Shown in pieces: positions 42,284 through 51,007 of a stretch of 64,000 nt of DNA; within the stretch, counting starts at the first letter, position 1; every line of letters starts with the position of its first letter. Below the pieces are notes generated by a model. The model was given only the letters and a program-made list of their open reading frames with translations, was not told the DNA's origin and searched no databases. A program made the translations under genes and the position numbers. The stretch covers positions 1 through 64,000 of the forward strand of contig CAVFGI010000005.1 in NCBI GenBank assembly GCA_963621975.1, written 5' to 3'. This DNA comes from UBA9732 sp963621975. Lineage in GTDB: Bacteria > Spirochaetota > Spirochaetia > Sphaerochaetales > Sphaerochaetaceae.

Positions 42284-43063
42284 TTACTCTGTTGGTGCAA
42301 CACCAAATACTTTTTTGTATGCCCTGTAGAAGGTTGAGTAGTACTCAAAACCTGATTGTAGGGCCGCTTCATTTGCTGGAATTCCTGATATCATGAGGTT
42401 CTTTGCAAGCATACATTTTTGTGTTCTTACATAACTCATGACTGGTGTTTGCATATGTTTTAGAAATACCTTGTTAATTGTAGATGGGGACATTCTAAGT
42501 TTTGATGAAATGTCATCTATTGTTTGAATGTTTACTAGATTTGAATCTATGCATTCAATAATTCTAGAAACTGAAGTGTTGATTTTGTCCTCTTTTTTCC
42601 CTAAATTGTGGGAATTTGTTAAGAGAGAAAGAATAATTATGAGTTCTGAAAAAAAGATTTGTTCTTTGATCTCGGGGTCAAGGATATTGGCATATTTATC
42701 TAGGCAGAGAAATTCGTGGTCCAGTAATGAGTTCTTGATTTCAAAGACGTTGGGGCATGTGGAGAGTTTTGCGTTGAGGCTTGCGGGGATTTTGCTTGGG
42801 GAGAAACGAATGACCATGCGTTCGTAGGGTGAGATTTCTTTGATTATGATGTTGTGGTAGTCGCCAGGCTTAATCAGAAGTAGGCTGTGAGCTTGAAGAT
42901 GGTAAATTTGTTGACGTATTGTGAAGTCTGCTTTTCCTCTTATGAAGTAAAGTAATTCATAGCTTGGATGGTAGTGTTCCTTGAAGTTTTCTCTGTTGTT
43001 GTCTGGTTCTAGGTCTATTGTGTGTTTGAATAAGTAATTTCCTTTTCTAATGTCAAAACTCAT
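42284..43063 (-). CDS. AraC family transcriptional regulator
   Basis: 259 residues: an N-terminal cupin-like sensing domain (HYHPSYELLYFIRGKADFTI, with the His-x-His start) and a C-terminal double helix-turn-helix (IQTIDDISSKLRMSPSTINKVF; EAALQSGFEYYSTFYRAYKKVFG, each in part). It diverges from the sugar ABC operon with 129 bases between and is most likely its sugar-responsive activator or repressor. GGAAAA weakly precedes the ATG. Confidence 0.88.
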   Translation of the reverse strand: MSFDIRKGNYLFKHTIDLEPDNNRENFKEHYHPSYELLYFIRGKADFTIRQQIYHLQAHSLLLIKPGDYHNIIIKEISPYERMVIRFSPSKIPASLNAKLSTCPNVFEIKNSLLDHEFLCLDKYANILDPEIKEQIFFSELIIILSLLTNSHNLGKKEDKINTSVSRIIECIDSNLVNIQTIDDISSKLRMSPSTINKVFLKHMQTPVMSYVRTQKCMLAKNLMISGIPANEAALQSGFEYYSTFYRAYKKVFGVAPTE

Positions 43064-43106
43064 ATACTTTTTTTCCTTCTGTCTTATTTTTTCTTGAAAG
43101 TAGCAA

Positions 43107-43140
43107 AAATTGCAATAATTTTATGAAAAAAATGCAATTT
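43107..43140. promoter_or_regulatory. Inverted repeat, candidate AraC-type operator
   Basis: AAATTGCA (43107-43114) and TGCAATTT (43133-43140) are exact reverse complements, centred 26 bases apart, in the divergent control region between the AraC gene and the transporter operon. Confidence 0.55.
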
Positions 43141-43192
43141 ACGGCAGAAATATGGTGCTTTAGACTTTAAGAGAAAAAGAGAGGTCTTTCTT

Positions 43193-44698
43193 ATGCAATC
43201 AACTGGGCATGAAGTGCTACTTGAAGTAAGAAACATGTACAAGAACTTTGGCGTAACTATTGCGCTGAAGGATGTTTCTTTTTCTCTTGAAAGAGGGAAG
43301 GTCTATGGGCTTATTGGAGAAAACGGAAGTGGTAAGTCTACAGTTTCTTCTATCATTGCAGGAATGCAACCTGCTTCTCAGGGGAGCATGGTTTATAAGG
43401 GGCAGGATTGGAAGCCACAAACTATGTTGGAGGCTCAAGAACACGGTATTGGGATGATAGTTCAGGAATCTGGAACAATTCACAATATTACTGTTGCTGA
43501 GAATATCTTTTTAGGCCATGAGAAACTTTTTTCCAAGGGTCCTTTTGTTGATAAGAAAAAATTGACACTTGCAGCACAACAGCTATTGAATGAACTTGGA
43601 GTTAAGGAGTTTAAGGCTGCAGACAGAACCGGTCTTCTTGATATGCAAATGCGCAAAATCATCGAGATTGTTAAATGTCTTTACTGGAAACCAGATCTTC
43701 TTATTGTTGATGAAACTTCAACAGCTCTTTCTCTTGAGGGCAGAGAGTTCTTGTATAAGGTTATGGATAGACAGCGCAAAGAAAATAAGTGCGTATTGTT
43801 TATTTCTCATGACTTGGATGAAATGATGGCACAGTGCGACATGCTTACAGTTTTGCGTGATGGTGTAATCATTGGCACTCTTGAAAAATCCCAATACGAG
43901 CCAAATATTATCAGAAAAATGATGGTTGGCCGTGAAATTAAGGGAGACTACTACAGAAACGATAATGATGGTTATTCTGATGAGGTTGTTTTAAAGGCAG
44001 ATTGCATTACAACCTTAGAAAAGCTTTTGTGCTTCACTTTGGAACTTCATAAGGGTGAAATTTTAGGTATTGGTGGTCTTTCAGACTGTGGAATGCATGA
44101 TGTGGGCAAAGCAGTATTTGGTATTGAAAAGGTACTTGATGGTGAAGTTTTAGCACGTGGTGCAAAAGTTACAAGTCCAGAGGATGCAATTGCAAACAAA
44201 ATGGCTTATGTATCCAAAAACAGAGATACAGAATCTTTGGGTCTTTCTGCCACTATCTTTGAAAATATTGCTTCTACTGGATACAGAGTAAACAAATGGT
44301 TTGCAAATTTGATTTCTGGAAAGAAAGAAAACGCATACGTTGATAAGCAAATTCAGGATTTATCTATTAAGTGTGCTGGTAAGCATTATCTAGTAAATAC
44401 GCTTTCTGGTGGTAACAAGCAGAAGGTTGTTTTTGGCAAATGGGTTGCTTCTAATGCCGATATTCTTATTCTTGACTGTCCAACTAGAGGTATAGATGTT
44501 GGAGTCAAGGCCTCTATGTACAAGCTTTTCTATGAGATGAAGAAAGCAGGAAAATCGATAATTTTAATTTCAGAAGAGTTGCAGGAACTTATTGGTCTTT
44601 GCGACAGAGTTTTAATTATGAAAGACGGCAGAGTTACTCATGAGGCCTTCAGAAGTGAAAAGCTTACTGAGCACAGATTAATTGATTACATGATTTAA
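43193..44698 (+). CDS. Sugar ABC transporter, duplicated ATP-binding protein (CUT2 type)
   Basis: 501 residues with two fused ATPase domains, as in RbsA/MglA. The first has Walker A GENGSGKSTVS and Walker B LLIVDETSTAL, but its signature is changed (GLLDMQMRKI for LSVGQQQ). The second has normal signature LSGGNKQKV and DCPTRGIDVG, while its Walker A is replaced (IGGLSDCGMHDVGKAVFG). This asymmetry is usual for CUT2 ATPases. GAGAGG precedes the ATG. First gene of the operon; drives uptake of a mono- or small oligosaccharide. Confidence 0.9.
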   Translation: MQSTGHEVLLEVRNMYKNFGVTIALKDVSFSLERGKVYGLIGENGSGKSTVSSIIAGMQPASQGSMVYKGQDWKPQTMLEAQEHGIGMIVQESGTIHNITVAENIFLGHEKLFSKGPFVDKKKLTLAAQQLLNELGVKEFKAADRTGLLDMQMRKIIEIVKCLYWKPDLLIVDETSTALSLEGREFLYKVMDRQRKENKCVLFISHDLDEMMAQCDMLTVLRDGVIIGTLEKSQYEPNIIRKMMVGREIKGDYYRNDNDGYSDEVVLKADCITTLEKLLCFTLELHKGEILGIGGLSDCGMHDVGKAVFGIEKVLDGEVLARGAKVTSPEDAIANKMAYVSKNRDTESLGLSATIFENIASTGYRVNKWFANLISGKKENAYVDKQIQDLSIKCAGKHYLVNTLSGGNKQKVVFGKWVASNADILILDCPTRGIDVGVKASMYKLFYEMKKAGKSIILISEELQELIGLCDRVLIMKDGRVTHEAFRSEKLTEHRLIDYMI

Positions 44699-44709
44699 GG
44701 AGGCTGGAA

Positions 44710-45702
44710 ATGACAAATACAGTTAAATTAAATAATAAAAATGCAAAAGCCTCATTTAAAAAGTTTACTGAAAGTCGTCTTTTTGTAAGATTACTTCCAA
44801 TAATCTTTCTCGTAGTTCTTGTTGTTTTCTTTGCAATAGCAACAGGTGGAAGATTTATTTCTCTTCCTAGTCTAAAGCTTATAACTCAACAAGCACTTAT
44901 AGTTGCTACTGTTTCAACTGGCGCTTGCTTTATCTTTGCAACCAACAACGTGAACCTTGCTATGGGTGCTACAACAGTTTTGACCGCAATTATTGCAGGT
45001 CTTGCTTATAATGCAACTGGAAGCATGTTTGTAATGTTTGCTGTTGCCATTTTGCTTGGTTCTGCAATAATGATAGTTTCTGCTCTTTTAAGTACAGTAC
45101 TAAAAGTCAGGGTAATGTTTGTTACTATTGTTATGATGTCATTGCTTGCAGCATTGGCAGAGTCAATTCTTGGTGGTTCTACAGTTTCACTTCCATATGA
45201 AATGATTCAGTATTTGACCAATATTAACTTTTCATACTTTGCATTTGGCATTTACTTTGTTATTTGCATCATTATTTTTCATTTTACCGATATTGGAAGA
45301 TCTTTAAGATTTATTGGAACAAACAATACTTGTGCAGCACAGACAGGAATAAACAAAAACAAGTATATGTTAATTGCATTCCTTATTGCAGGAGTTGGTT
45401 GTGGTATAGGTGCACTTTTAGTAATTGTTAGATCTGCAAGTATTGGAAGTAAAACCCTTTCTTCATTGAACATGGACTGTATGTTAGCCCTAGTTCTTGG
45501 TGGTATGTCCATATTTGGTGGTAGCCGTTCATTTGCTTTTGCTGGAGTGGTTGGTGCTGTTACTGTTTATGTTCTTAACCAAGGGCTGCTTATGATAGGT
45601 GTTCCATCAAGTTTTATTCAGGGAATAAGAGGAATAATCTTCCTTATCCTCGTATGTACGGCTCAAACAAGACCAAAGGGGCTTCCTGCTCCAGAAGGTT
45701 GA
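44710..45702 (+). CDS. Sugar ABC transporter permease 1 (RbsC/YjfF family)
   Basis: 330 residues, about nine to ten hydrophobic helices with the BPD_transp_2 pattern: FIFATNNVNLAMGATTVLTA, RVMFVTIVMMSLLAALAE, the coupling-helix region GTNNTCAAQTGINKNKYM and DCMLALVLGGMSIFGGSRS (each in part). Inner-membrane channel of the CUT2 importer. Begins 12 bases after the ATPase gene with AGGAGG. Confidence 0.9.
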   Translation: MTNTVKLNNKNAKASFKKFTESRLFVRLLPIIFLVVLVVFFAIATGGRFISLPSLKLITQQALIVATVSTGACFIFATNNVNLAMGATTVLTAIIAGLAYNATGSMFVMFAVAILLGSAIMIVSALLSTVLKVRVMFVTIVMMSLLAALAESILGGSTVSLPYEMIQYLTNINFSYFAFGIYFVICIIIFHFTDIGRSLRFIGTNNTCAAQTGINKNKYMLIAFLIAGVGCGIGALLVIVRSASIGSKTLSSLNMDCMLALVLGGMSIFGGSRSFAFAGVVGAVTVYVLNQGLLMIGVPSSFIQGIRGIIFLILVCTAQTRPKGLPAPEG

Positions 45703-45761
45703 TGAGTATATAGTATTTCTTTTAGGCATAGAATTTACATCATTAAAAAGGAGATTTAATC

Positions 45762-47000
45762 ATGAAAAAAATTCTAGTTGTATTAATCGTATCTGTATTG
45801 GCGGTTGGTATGGTATTTGCTAACGCTAGTGCCGAATCTAAGGGTGGTGCTACACCATATAAGATTGGAGTAGCTACAATTCATGAAGGTGAGACATGGG
45901 AAATTCAGAAAAAGTATTACACTGAAGAAGTTGGACCTGCTTTAAACATGGAATTTATGTTCTCAGAAAAAATTAATGACGTTAATGCTCTTGTTGACTT
46001 TATGGATCAGGCTTATGCTGCTGGTTGTGTTGGAATTATTAACTATTCAACAAGTAGTGATGCTGTAAGACAGGGTTCAAGAAAGGCTGAAGAGTGGGGC
46101 ATTTGGTTCATTACACAAAACTCAGCTTTAACAGAAGATGTTGCAACAATTACTCATAACATGGGTCACTGTGGTGCTTCTGCATCAGGTATGGGAAGAG
46201 CTTACAGCGAAGCTATGAAATCTCTCTTGTCAGATGGTAAAGAACACAGTATCTTCATTTTCTCTGGTGCTGCAGTTGGTGGTGCTATTGGACAGGGTGC
46301 TGCTTCTCACTACTACACTGTTGAGGGTATCCTTAATGCAATGCAAGAGACTTATGGTCTTACTTATGATAAGTCTATTGATGAGATTATCAACAACCAG
46401 AATCCTGGTGAAGTTTCAACCGGCAATCCAAATGTAAAGATTTACATCTATCCTGGTTTACAGGTTGCTTCTGCAATTACAGCAGCACAGACACAGCTTC
46501 AGAATGGTCCATATGACATTTTTGCAGCCGTATTTAGCTATGCTTCATTTACAAATGCAATTGCTGATGTTGAAAAATCAACAGGTAAGAACATAAAGGT
46601 TCTTGGAACAGTTTCTATTGAAAAGCAGACAAGTACAGGTTTCTCTTCAAAGGATATGTACGGAGATTCTATTTTGAATGCTGCTGTTCTCAATCCTCTT
46701 AACATCCAGAACGGTATGTGTGCTGTAATTCTTTACAATGCTCTCACAGGTCATGCAGACGCTATGAAGGCTGACGGGCATACAATTCTGTTTAAGGTTG
46801 AGCCTTGGTTCTGTAAAGACGCTGCTACATATGAGAATATTAGTAAGCTCGATACATCTCATGAAACATATGTTCTTGATGGAAATGATCTCTTAGCTCT
46901 TTGCGTAGATAGAAATCCTTCTGTCACATATAAGGACATTGAAGCAAAGCTATCTGAACTTGCTAACATTGACGGCATCATTGCTGAAAAACTTAAATAA
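45762..47000 (+). CDS. Sugar ABC transporter periplasmic-binding protein
   Basis: 412 residues with a signal peptide (ILVVLIVSVLAVGMVFANASA). The mature part is a type-1 periplasmic-binding fold, two Rossmann-like lobes: YKIGVATIHEGETWEIQKKY, CVGIINYSTSS and IYIYPGLQVASAITAAQTQL in part. It captures the substrate and delivers it to the paired permeases. It is longer than ribose-binding proteins and I cannot name the sugar. Followed by an 11-bp stem-loop that could stabilise its mRNA. Confidence 0.88.
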   Translation: MKKILVVLIVSVLAVGMVFANASAESKGGATPYKIGVATIHEGETWEIQKKYYTEEVGPALNMEFMFSEKINDVNALVDFMDQAYAAGCVGIINYSTSSDAVRQGSRKAEEWGIWFITQNSALTEDVATITHNMGHCGASASGMGRAYSEAMKSLLSDGKEHSIFIFSGAAVGGAIGQGAASHYYTVEGILNAMQETYGLTYDKSIDEIINNQNPGEVSTGNPNVKIYIYPGLQVASAITAAQTQLQNGPYDIFAAVFSYASFTNAIADVEKSTGKNIKVLGTVSIEKQTSTGFSSKDMYGDSILNAAVLNPLNIQNGMCAVILYNALTGHADAMKADGHTILFKVEPWFCKDAATYENISKLDTSHETYVLDGNDLLALCVDRNPSVTYKDIEAKLSELANIDGIIAEKLK

Positions 47001-47012
47001 GTATTGTTTTTG

Positions 47013-47038
47013 TGGATTGGCTGGTTTCAGCCAATCCA
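47013..47038 (+). promoter_or_regulatory. Intercistronic stem-loop after the binding-protein gene
   Basis: TGGATTGGCTG / CAGCCAATCCA forms a perfect 11-bp stem with a GTTT loop. No T-run follows, so it is not a standard terminator; it fits an mRNA 3'-stabilising or processing hairpin that raises binding protein over the distal permease. Confidence 0.7.
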
Positions 47039-47141
47039 TGAAATTGAACAAATATTGAACAAATGAGGTTTTTGTAAAACCAACCCCTAGCGGCTGATTT
47101 TATAAAAACTTCAGAAATTGTTGGTAATAATTGGAGGAATC

Positions 47142-48158
47142 ATGTTGAAAAGTAGAAAAGTAAAAGATGTGTTATTTACACTTGCTTTTCCAGTTGCTGT
47201 GTACATTGTTATGGAAATTCTGTGTTTCACAGTGAAGGGTAGGCATTTGCTTGGTTCTCTCTTGGATATAAAAACACTTGTGAGAAATGCAGGAATTTCT
47301 GCAATAATTGCATTTGCTCTTTCGTTTAACCTAACCTGTGGACGTTTTGACCTTTCTCTTGGAGCTCAAAGACTTGCAGGTACTATTGTTGGCGGACTTA
47401 TTGCAATGAAATTGGGTCTTTCCGGGATCTGGCTCCTTGTGTTCTCCATTATGATGGGCTTGTTCTTTGGTTTTATAACCGGCATGACTTTTATCATCAC
47501 AAGAGTTCCCCCAATGGTTCTTGGTGTTGGACTTGGACTTGTTTGGGAGTGTGTCCCTTATATTGCATCTGATGGAAAAGGTTTGGTTTTGTTTGGTGTT
47601 GCAGGGACTGAAATTCTCACTAGCACAGCCTTTACAATAATTATTGTTCTTATTGTTGCTATTTTTGTGTCAATTATTATGAACAAAACAAGGTTTGGCT
47701 ATGAGATGAAGGCCATTCAAGGTTCACAGTTTATTGCTCGTAACAGTGGTATTAATATTTTTAAACATGCTGTTCTTTGTTATACCTTCGCCGGTGGATT
47801 AGTTTGTATTGCTGGTGTTATTGATGCTGCATTCCAGTCTCAAATGAGTTCTACTATGGGCTTTACAAGTAACAGTGCTGTTGTTTCTAACATGTTTGCA
47901 ATGATGCTTGGTGGTTACATTGGTGAAAAATCTAACCAGTCTACTGGTGTTATTGTGGCATCATTAACGTTGAGTCTATTTTCTTACGGACTTACCCATA
48001 TGGAGTTATCTGAGGCAAATACTAGTGTTGTTAACCAAACTCTATTTGTTCTCTTCTTGGTTTTCCTTGCAAACAGATATTTCCTTAAAAAGAAAAGAGC
48101 TGAAAAAGCTAGAATTGCTCAGGCACTAGAAAGAAAAAAGGCCTTATCCTTGGCATAA
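47142..48158 (+). CDS. Sugar ABC transporter permease 2
   Basis: 338 residues from the ATG at 47142 (GGAGG upstream). Same BPD_transp_2 family as permease 1 but clearly distinct: FALSFNLTCGRFDLSLGAQR, ITRVPPMVLGVGLGLVWE, GSQFIARNSGINIFKHAVL and GFTSNSAVVSNMFAMMLGGY in part. Two different permeases imply a heterodimeric channel, as in the YtfT/YjfF and similar systems. It ends in a Lys/Arg-rich cytoplasmic tail. Confidence 0.88.
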   Translation: MLKSRKVKDVLFTLAFPVAVYIVMEILCFTVKGRHLLGSLLDIKTLVRNAGISAIIAFALSFNLTCGRFDLSLGAQRLAGTIVGGLIAMKLGLSGIWLLVFSIMMGLFFGFITGMTFIITRVPPMVLGVGLGLVWECVPYIASDGKGLVLFGVAGTEILTSTAFTIIIVLIVAIFVSIIMNKTRFGYEMKAIQGSQFIARNSGINIFKHAVLCYTFAGGLVCIAGVIDAAFQSQMSSTMGFTSNSAVVSNMFAMMLGGYIGEKSNQSTGVIVASLTLSLFSYGLTHMELSEANTSVVNQTLFVLFLVFLANRYFLKKKRAEKARIAQALERKKALSLA

Positions 48159-48179
48159 GAAGGATTCTTGTACATTAAT

Positions 48180-48197
48180 GAGGTTTTTGAAAACCTC
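48180..48197. repeat. Dispersed hairpin copy between permease 2 and the GH3 gene
   Basis: GAGGTTTT-tg-AAAACCTC, perfect 8-bp stem. Inside an operon, so it is either a weak terminator/attenuator or an mRNA processing site. Confidence 0.6.
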
Positions 48198-48210
48198 TAA
48201 GGGAGTTATT

Positions 48211-49932
48211 ATGGTTGATTTGAAGGCAAAACCCTTTTGTTTGGACAATACTGCAATCAAATGGGTTGAAGATACTATTGCAAAAATGACATTAGAAGAG
48301 AAGATTGGACAGCTTTTTATTGGCATGAACTATCTTCATACAAAAGAGCACTATGACAATATGATTAATAAATATCATATCAGTGCTATTAGATGGCAGG
48401 GTGGTACTCTTTCTGAAGTCTATGATCAGAACAAATATTATCAGGATAATAGTAAAATTCCTATTTTGATTGCCGCTAACTGTGAAGCAGGTGGAAATGG
48501 GGCAGTTAAAGAAGGAACGTTAGTTGCAACTCCTGCCGCCTGTGCTGCTTCTAGTCCTGAAGTTGCATATAAGATGGGCCAAGTTGCAGGAAAAGAAGCT
48601 AAGGCTATTGGTTGTAACTGGTCTTTTGCTCCTGTTTCAGATGTTCTTTCTAACTGGAGAAATACCATTGTTAATACCAGAGCTTTTGGAGATGATCCTG
48701 ACACAATTATTGCCTGTGCAACTGCTTACATGAAAGGTATGCACGAAAGTGGCATTGCCTGTTGTACTAAGCACTTTCCTGGTGATGGTTCTGAGGAACG
48801 TGACCAGCATCTTCTTATGGGCTGTAACGATACTAGTGTAGAGCAGTGGGATGCAACATATGGCAAAGTGTACAAAGCTTTGTTTGACGCCGGTCTTGAA
48901 AGTGTTATGGTGGGGCATATTTGTCTTCCTGCCTACAGCAAACTTCTTAGACCTGGAATGAAGGATGAGGATATTAAACCCGCAACCCTTGCTCCTGAAC
49001 TTCTACAAGATTTACTACGTGACAAGCTTGGTTTCAATGGTCTTGTTATGACGGATGCTTCCCACATGGCTGGTCTTTCTACTATGGCTACAAGGCGTGA
49101 ACAGGTTGTTGGCGCTATTGCTAGCGGTTGTGATCTTTTCCTCTATTTTAATATTCCAGATGAAGATTTTGGTTACATGATGGATGGTTACAAGTCTGGC
49201 ATTATCACTGAAGAACGTCTAAGCGATGCCCTTCACAGGATTCTTGGGCTTAAGGCTAAGGTTGGTCTTAACAAGCTTGTTTTTCCTCCAAAAGAAGGTC
49301 TTAGCATTGTTGGCTGTCCTGAGCATCATGAGGTTGCTTCTTGGTGTGCAAATGAGGCTGTCACATTAGTTAAAGATACTCAGAAGGCTATTCCAGTTGA
49401 TGTGAGTAAGAAAAATCGGTGTAAATTATATTTCATTGAAAGTGCTCCAATCTCGCTTTTGGATGGCACAGATAAGACCAAAAAGATTGTGGTGGAAGAG
49501 CTTGAGAGGGCCGGTTTTGAGGTCACCTGCCATACAGATTACTATGAGATGGAGTGTGAAAAGCAGGACGTGATGAACCGTTTTCGCATTATACAAACTG
49601 AGAGTGTAGAAGAATTTAAGAAGAAGTATGATGTTGTGTTTATGTTCATAAATATGAAGGGCTATGCCCAGGAAAACAACGTGCGGGTGAAGTGGTCTGC
49701 TTCTCATTCAAACGAGCTTCCTTGGTTTGTTAGAGAGGTCCCAACAATTGGCGTATCCTTGAACTACACGAACCATCTGATTGATGTTCCTATGCTTAAA
49801 ACTTTCATCAATGCTTATGCTCCTACTAGAGAGTACATTAGAGCTGCTATTGAAAAGGTTATTGGTAAGAGCGAGTTCAAAGGCAAGGCCAACGACCTTG
49901 TTTGGTGTGGTCGTTGGGAAACTAGACTTTAG
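48211..49932 (+). CDS. Glycoside hydrolase family 3 (beta-glycosidase / NagZ-like)
   Basis: 573 residues from the ATG at 48211 (GGGAG). GH3 N-terminal barrel: MTLEEKIGQLFIG, the substrate-binding CTKHFPGDGSEERDQHLL and the nucleophile Asp in LVMTDASHMAGLS. The KHFPGDG element with a following His is the NagZ-type dyad, suggesting an N-acetyl-hexosaminidase or phosphorylase. The C-terminal 180 residues resemble the GH3-C domain. No signal peptide, so it acts in the cytoplasm on the sugar brought in by the transporter. Confidence 0.88.
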   Translation: MVDLKAKPFCLDNTAIKWVEDTIAKMTLEEKIGQLFIGMNYLHTKEHYDNMINKYHISAIRWQGGTLSEVYDQNKYYQDNSKIPILIAANCEAGGNGAVKEGTLVATPAACAASSPEVAYKMGQVAGKEAKAIGCNWSFAPVSDVLSNWRNTIVNTRAFGDDPDTIIACATAYMKGMHESGIACCTKHFPGDGSEERDQHLLMGCNDTSVEQWDATYGKVYKALFDAGLESVMVGHICLPAYSKLLRPGMKDEDIKPATLAPELLQDLLRDKLGFNGLVMTDASHMAGLSTMATRREQVVGAIASGCDLFLYFNIPDEDFGYMMDGYKSGIITEERLSDALHRILGLKAKVGLNKLVFPPKEGLSIVGCPEHHEVASWCANEAVTLVKDTQKAIPVDVSKKNRCKLYFIESAPISLLDGTDKTKKIVVEELERAGFEVTCHTDYYEMECEKQDVMNRFRIIQTESVEEFKKKYDVVFMFINMKGYAQENNVRVKWSASHSNELPWFVREVPTIGVSLNYTNHLIDVPMLKTFINAYAPTREYIRAAIEKVIGKSEFKGKANDLVWCGRWETRL

Positions 49933-49956
49933 TTTTTGAGTCTTTTTGAAAGGAAT

Positions 49957-49980
49957 CAAGGTGGAATTCAAGGTGGAATT
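49957..49980 (+). repeat. 12-bp duplication in the HAD gene leader
   Basis: CAAGGTGGAATT occurs twice back to back, each copy carrying a Shine-Dalgarno-like AAGGTGG. The functional site GAGGGG follows at 49982. Confidence 0.75.
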
Positions 49981-49992
49981 CGAGGGGTTTTT

Positions 49993-50874
49993 ATGGCCAA
50001 TATTTTAAAAGACATGGAAAAAAAGCACGATTTTCTTGTTTGTGTGGACTCCGATGGTTGTGTCTTTGACAACATGGAACTTAAACACAAGGAATGTTTC
50101 TGTCCTGCAACTGTTAATGTATGGGGCCTTCAGGGTGTTTCAAGATACGCAAGAGAATGTGCTGAATTTGTCAATTTATATTCTTCAAGTAGGGGAACTA
50201 ATCGCTTTCCTGCATTGGTTCGCACTCTGGAGCTACTGTACCAGAGACCTGAAGTAATCTCTAGAGGTTATAAAATGCCTGATCTTACTCCGTTAAAAGA
50301 GTGGATTGCTAATACTAAGGTTCTCAGTGCTGCTGCTATTGAAGAGTATGCCAAAGAAAACCCCAATATGCCAGAAGTTCTTAAAACTGCTGCTAGATGG
50401 TCTAAAGAGGTTGACGAGAATATTGAGCGTATTGTTCATGGCATTGTTCCTTTCCCAAGTGTTAAGGCTACTTTGTCCTATCTTGGTACCTTCGCTGACG
50501 TGGTTGTTGTTTCTGCTACTCCTCACGAGGCTCTTTACAGAGAATGGCAGTCTTGTGGCCTTACAGACTATGTTACCGTGGTTGCCGGTCAAGAACTTGG
50601 TACAAAAGCTCAATGCATTAAAACTGCTATGACAGGTAGGTATGATAAGGATCACGTTCTTAAGATTGGCGATGCTCCTGGTGATTATGAAGCAGCTAAA
50701 GAGAACGGGGTGTTGTTTTGCCCTATTATTCCTGGTAGTGAGAACGAGAGCTGGGACAGAATTCTTCACAGAGATGCCAATCTTTTCAAAAACTTGGAGT
50801 ATGGCTCTAAGGCTATGGAAGAAAATGTGAAAGCATTCTTTAACGTTCTCTTGGACAACCCACCTTGGAAGTAG
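49993..50874 (+). CDS. HAD superfamily hydrolase
   Basis: 293 residues from the ATG at 49993 with GAGGGG upstream. Motif I DSDGCVFDN (the family DxD nucleophile pair), motif II VVVSATPHEALY, motif III Lys in GTKAQCIKTA and motif IV IGDAPGDYEAA. A long helical cap (about 60-190) is inserted after motif I. As last gene of the sugar locus it is likely a sugar-phosphate phosphatase or a phosphoglycomutase-like enzyme acting on the released sugar. Substrate unknown. Confidence 0.85.
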   Translation: MANILKDMEKKHDFLVCVDSDGCVFDNMELKHKECFCPATVNVWGLQGVSRYARECAEFVNLYSSSRGTNRFPALVRTLELLYQRPEVISRGYKMPDLTPLKEWIANTKVLSAAAIEEYAKENPNMPEVLKTAARWSKEVDENIERIVHGIVPFPSVKATLSYLGTFADVVVVSATPHEALYREWQSCGLTDYVTVVAGQELGTKAQCIKTAMTGRYDKDHVLKIGDAPGDYEAAKENGVLFCPIIPGSENESWDRILHRDANLFKNLEYGSKAMEENVKAFFNVLLDNPPWK

Positions 50875-51007
50875 TTTAACTTTAACCCTTTAATTCACTT
50901 TAATTTGACATAAATTCAAAACTCGTCAAGAAAACTATTGCAAACACTTTACTACTCTGATATATTCATAATGTTTGTATTCTATTAATTATATGGAGAA
51001 TAAAAAT

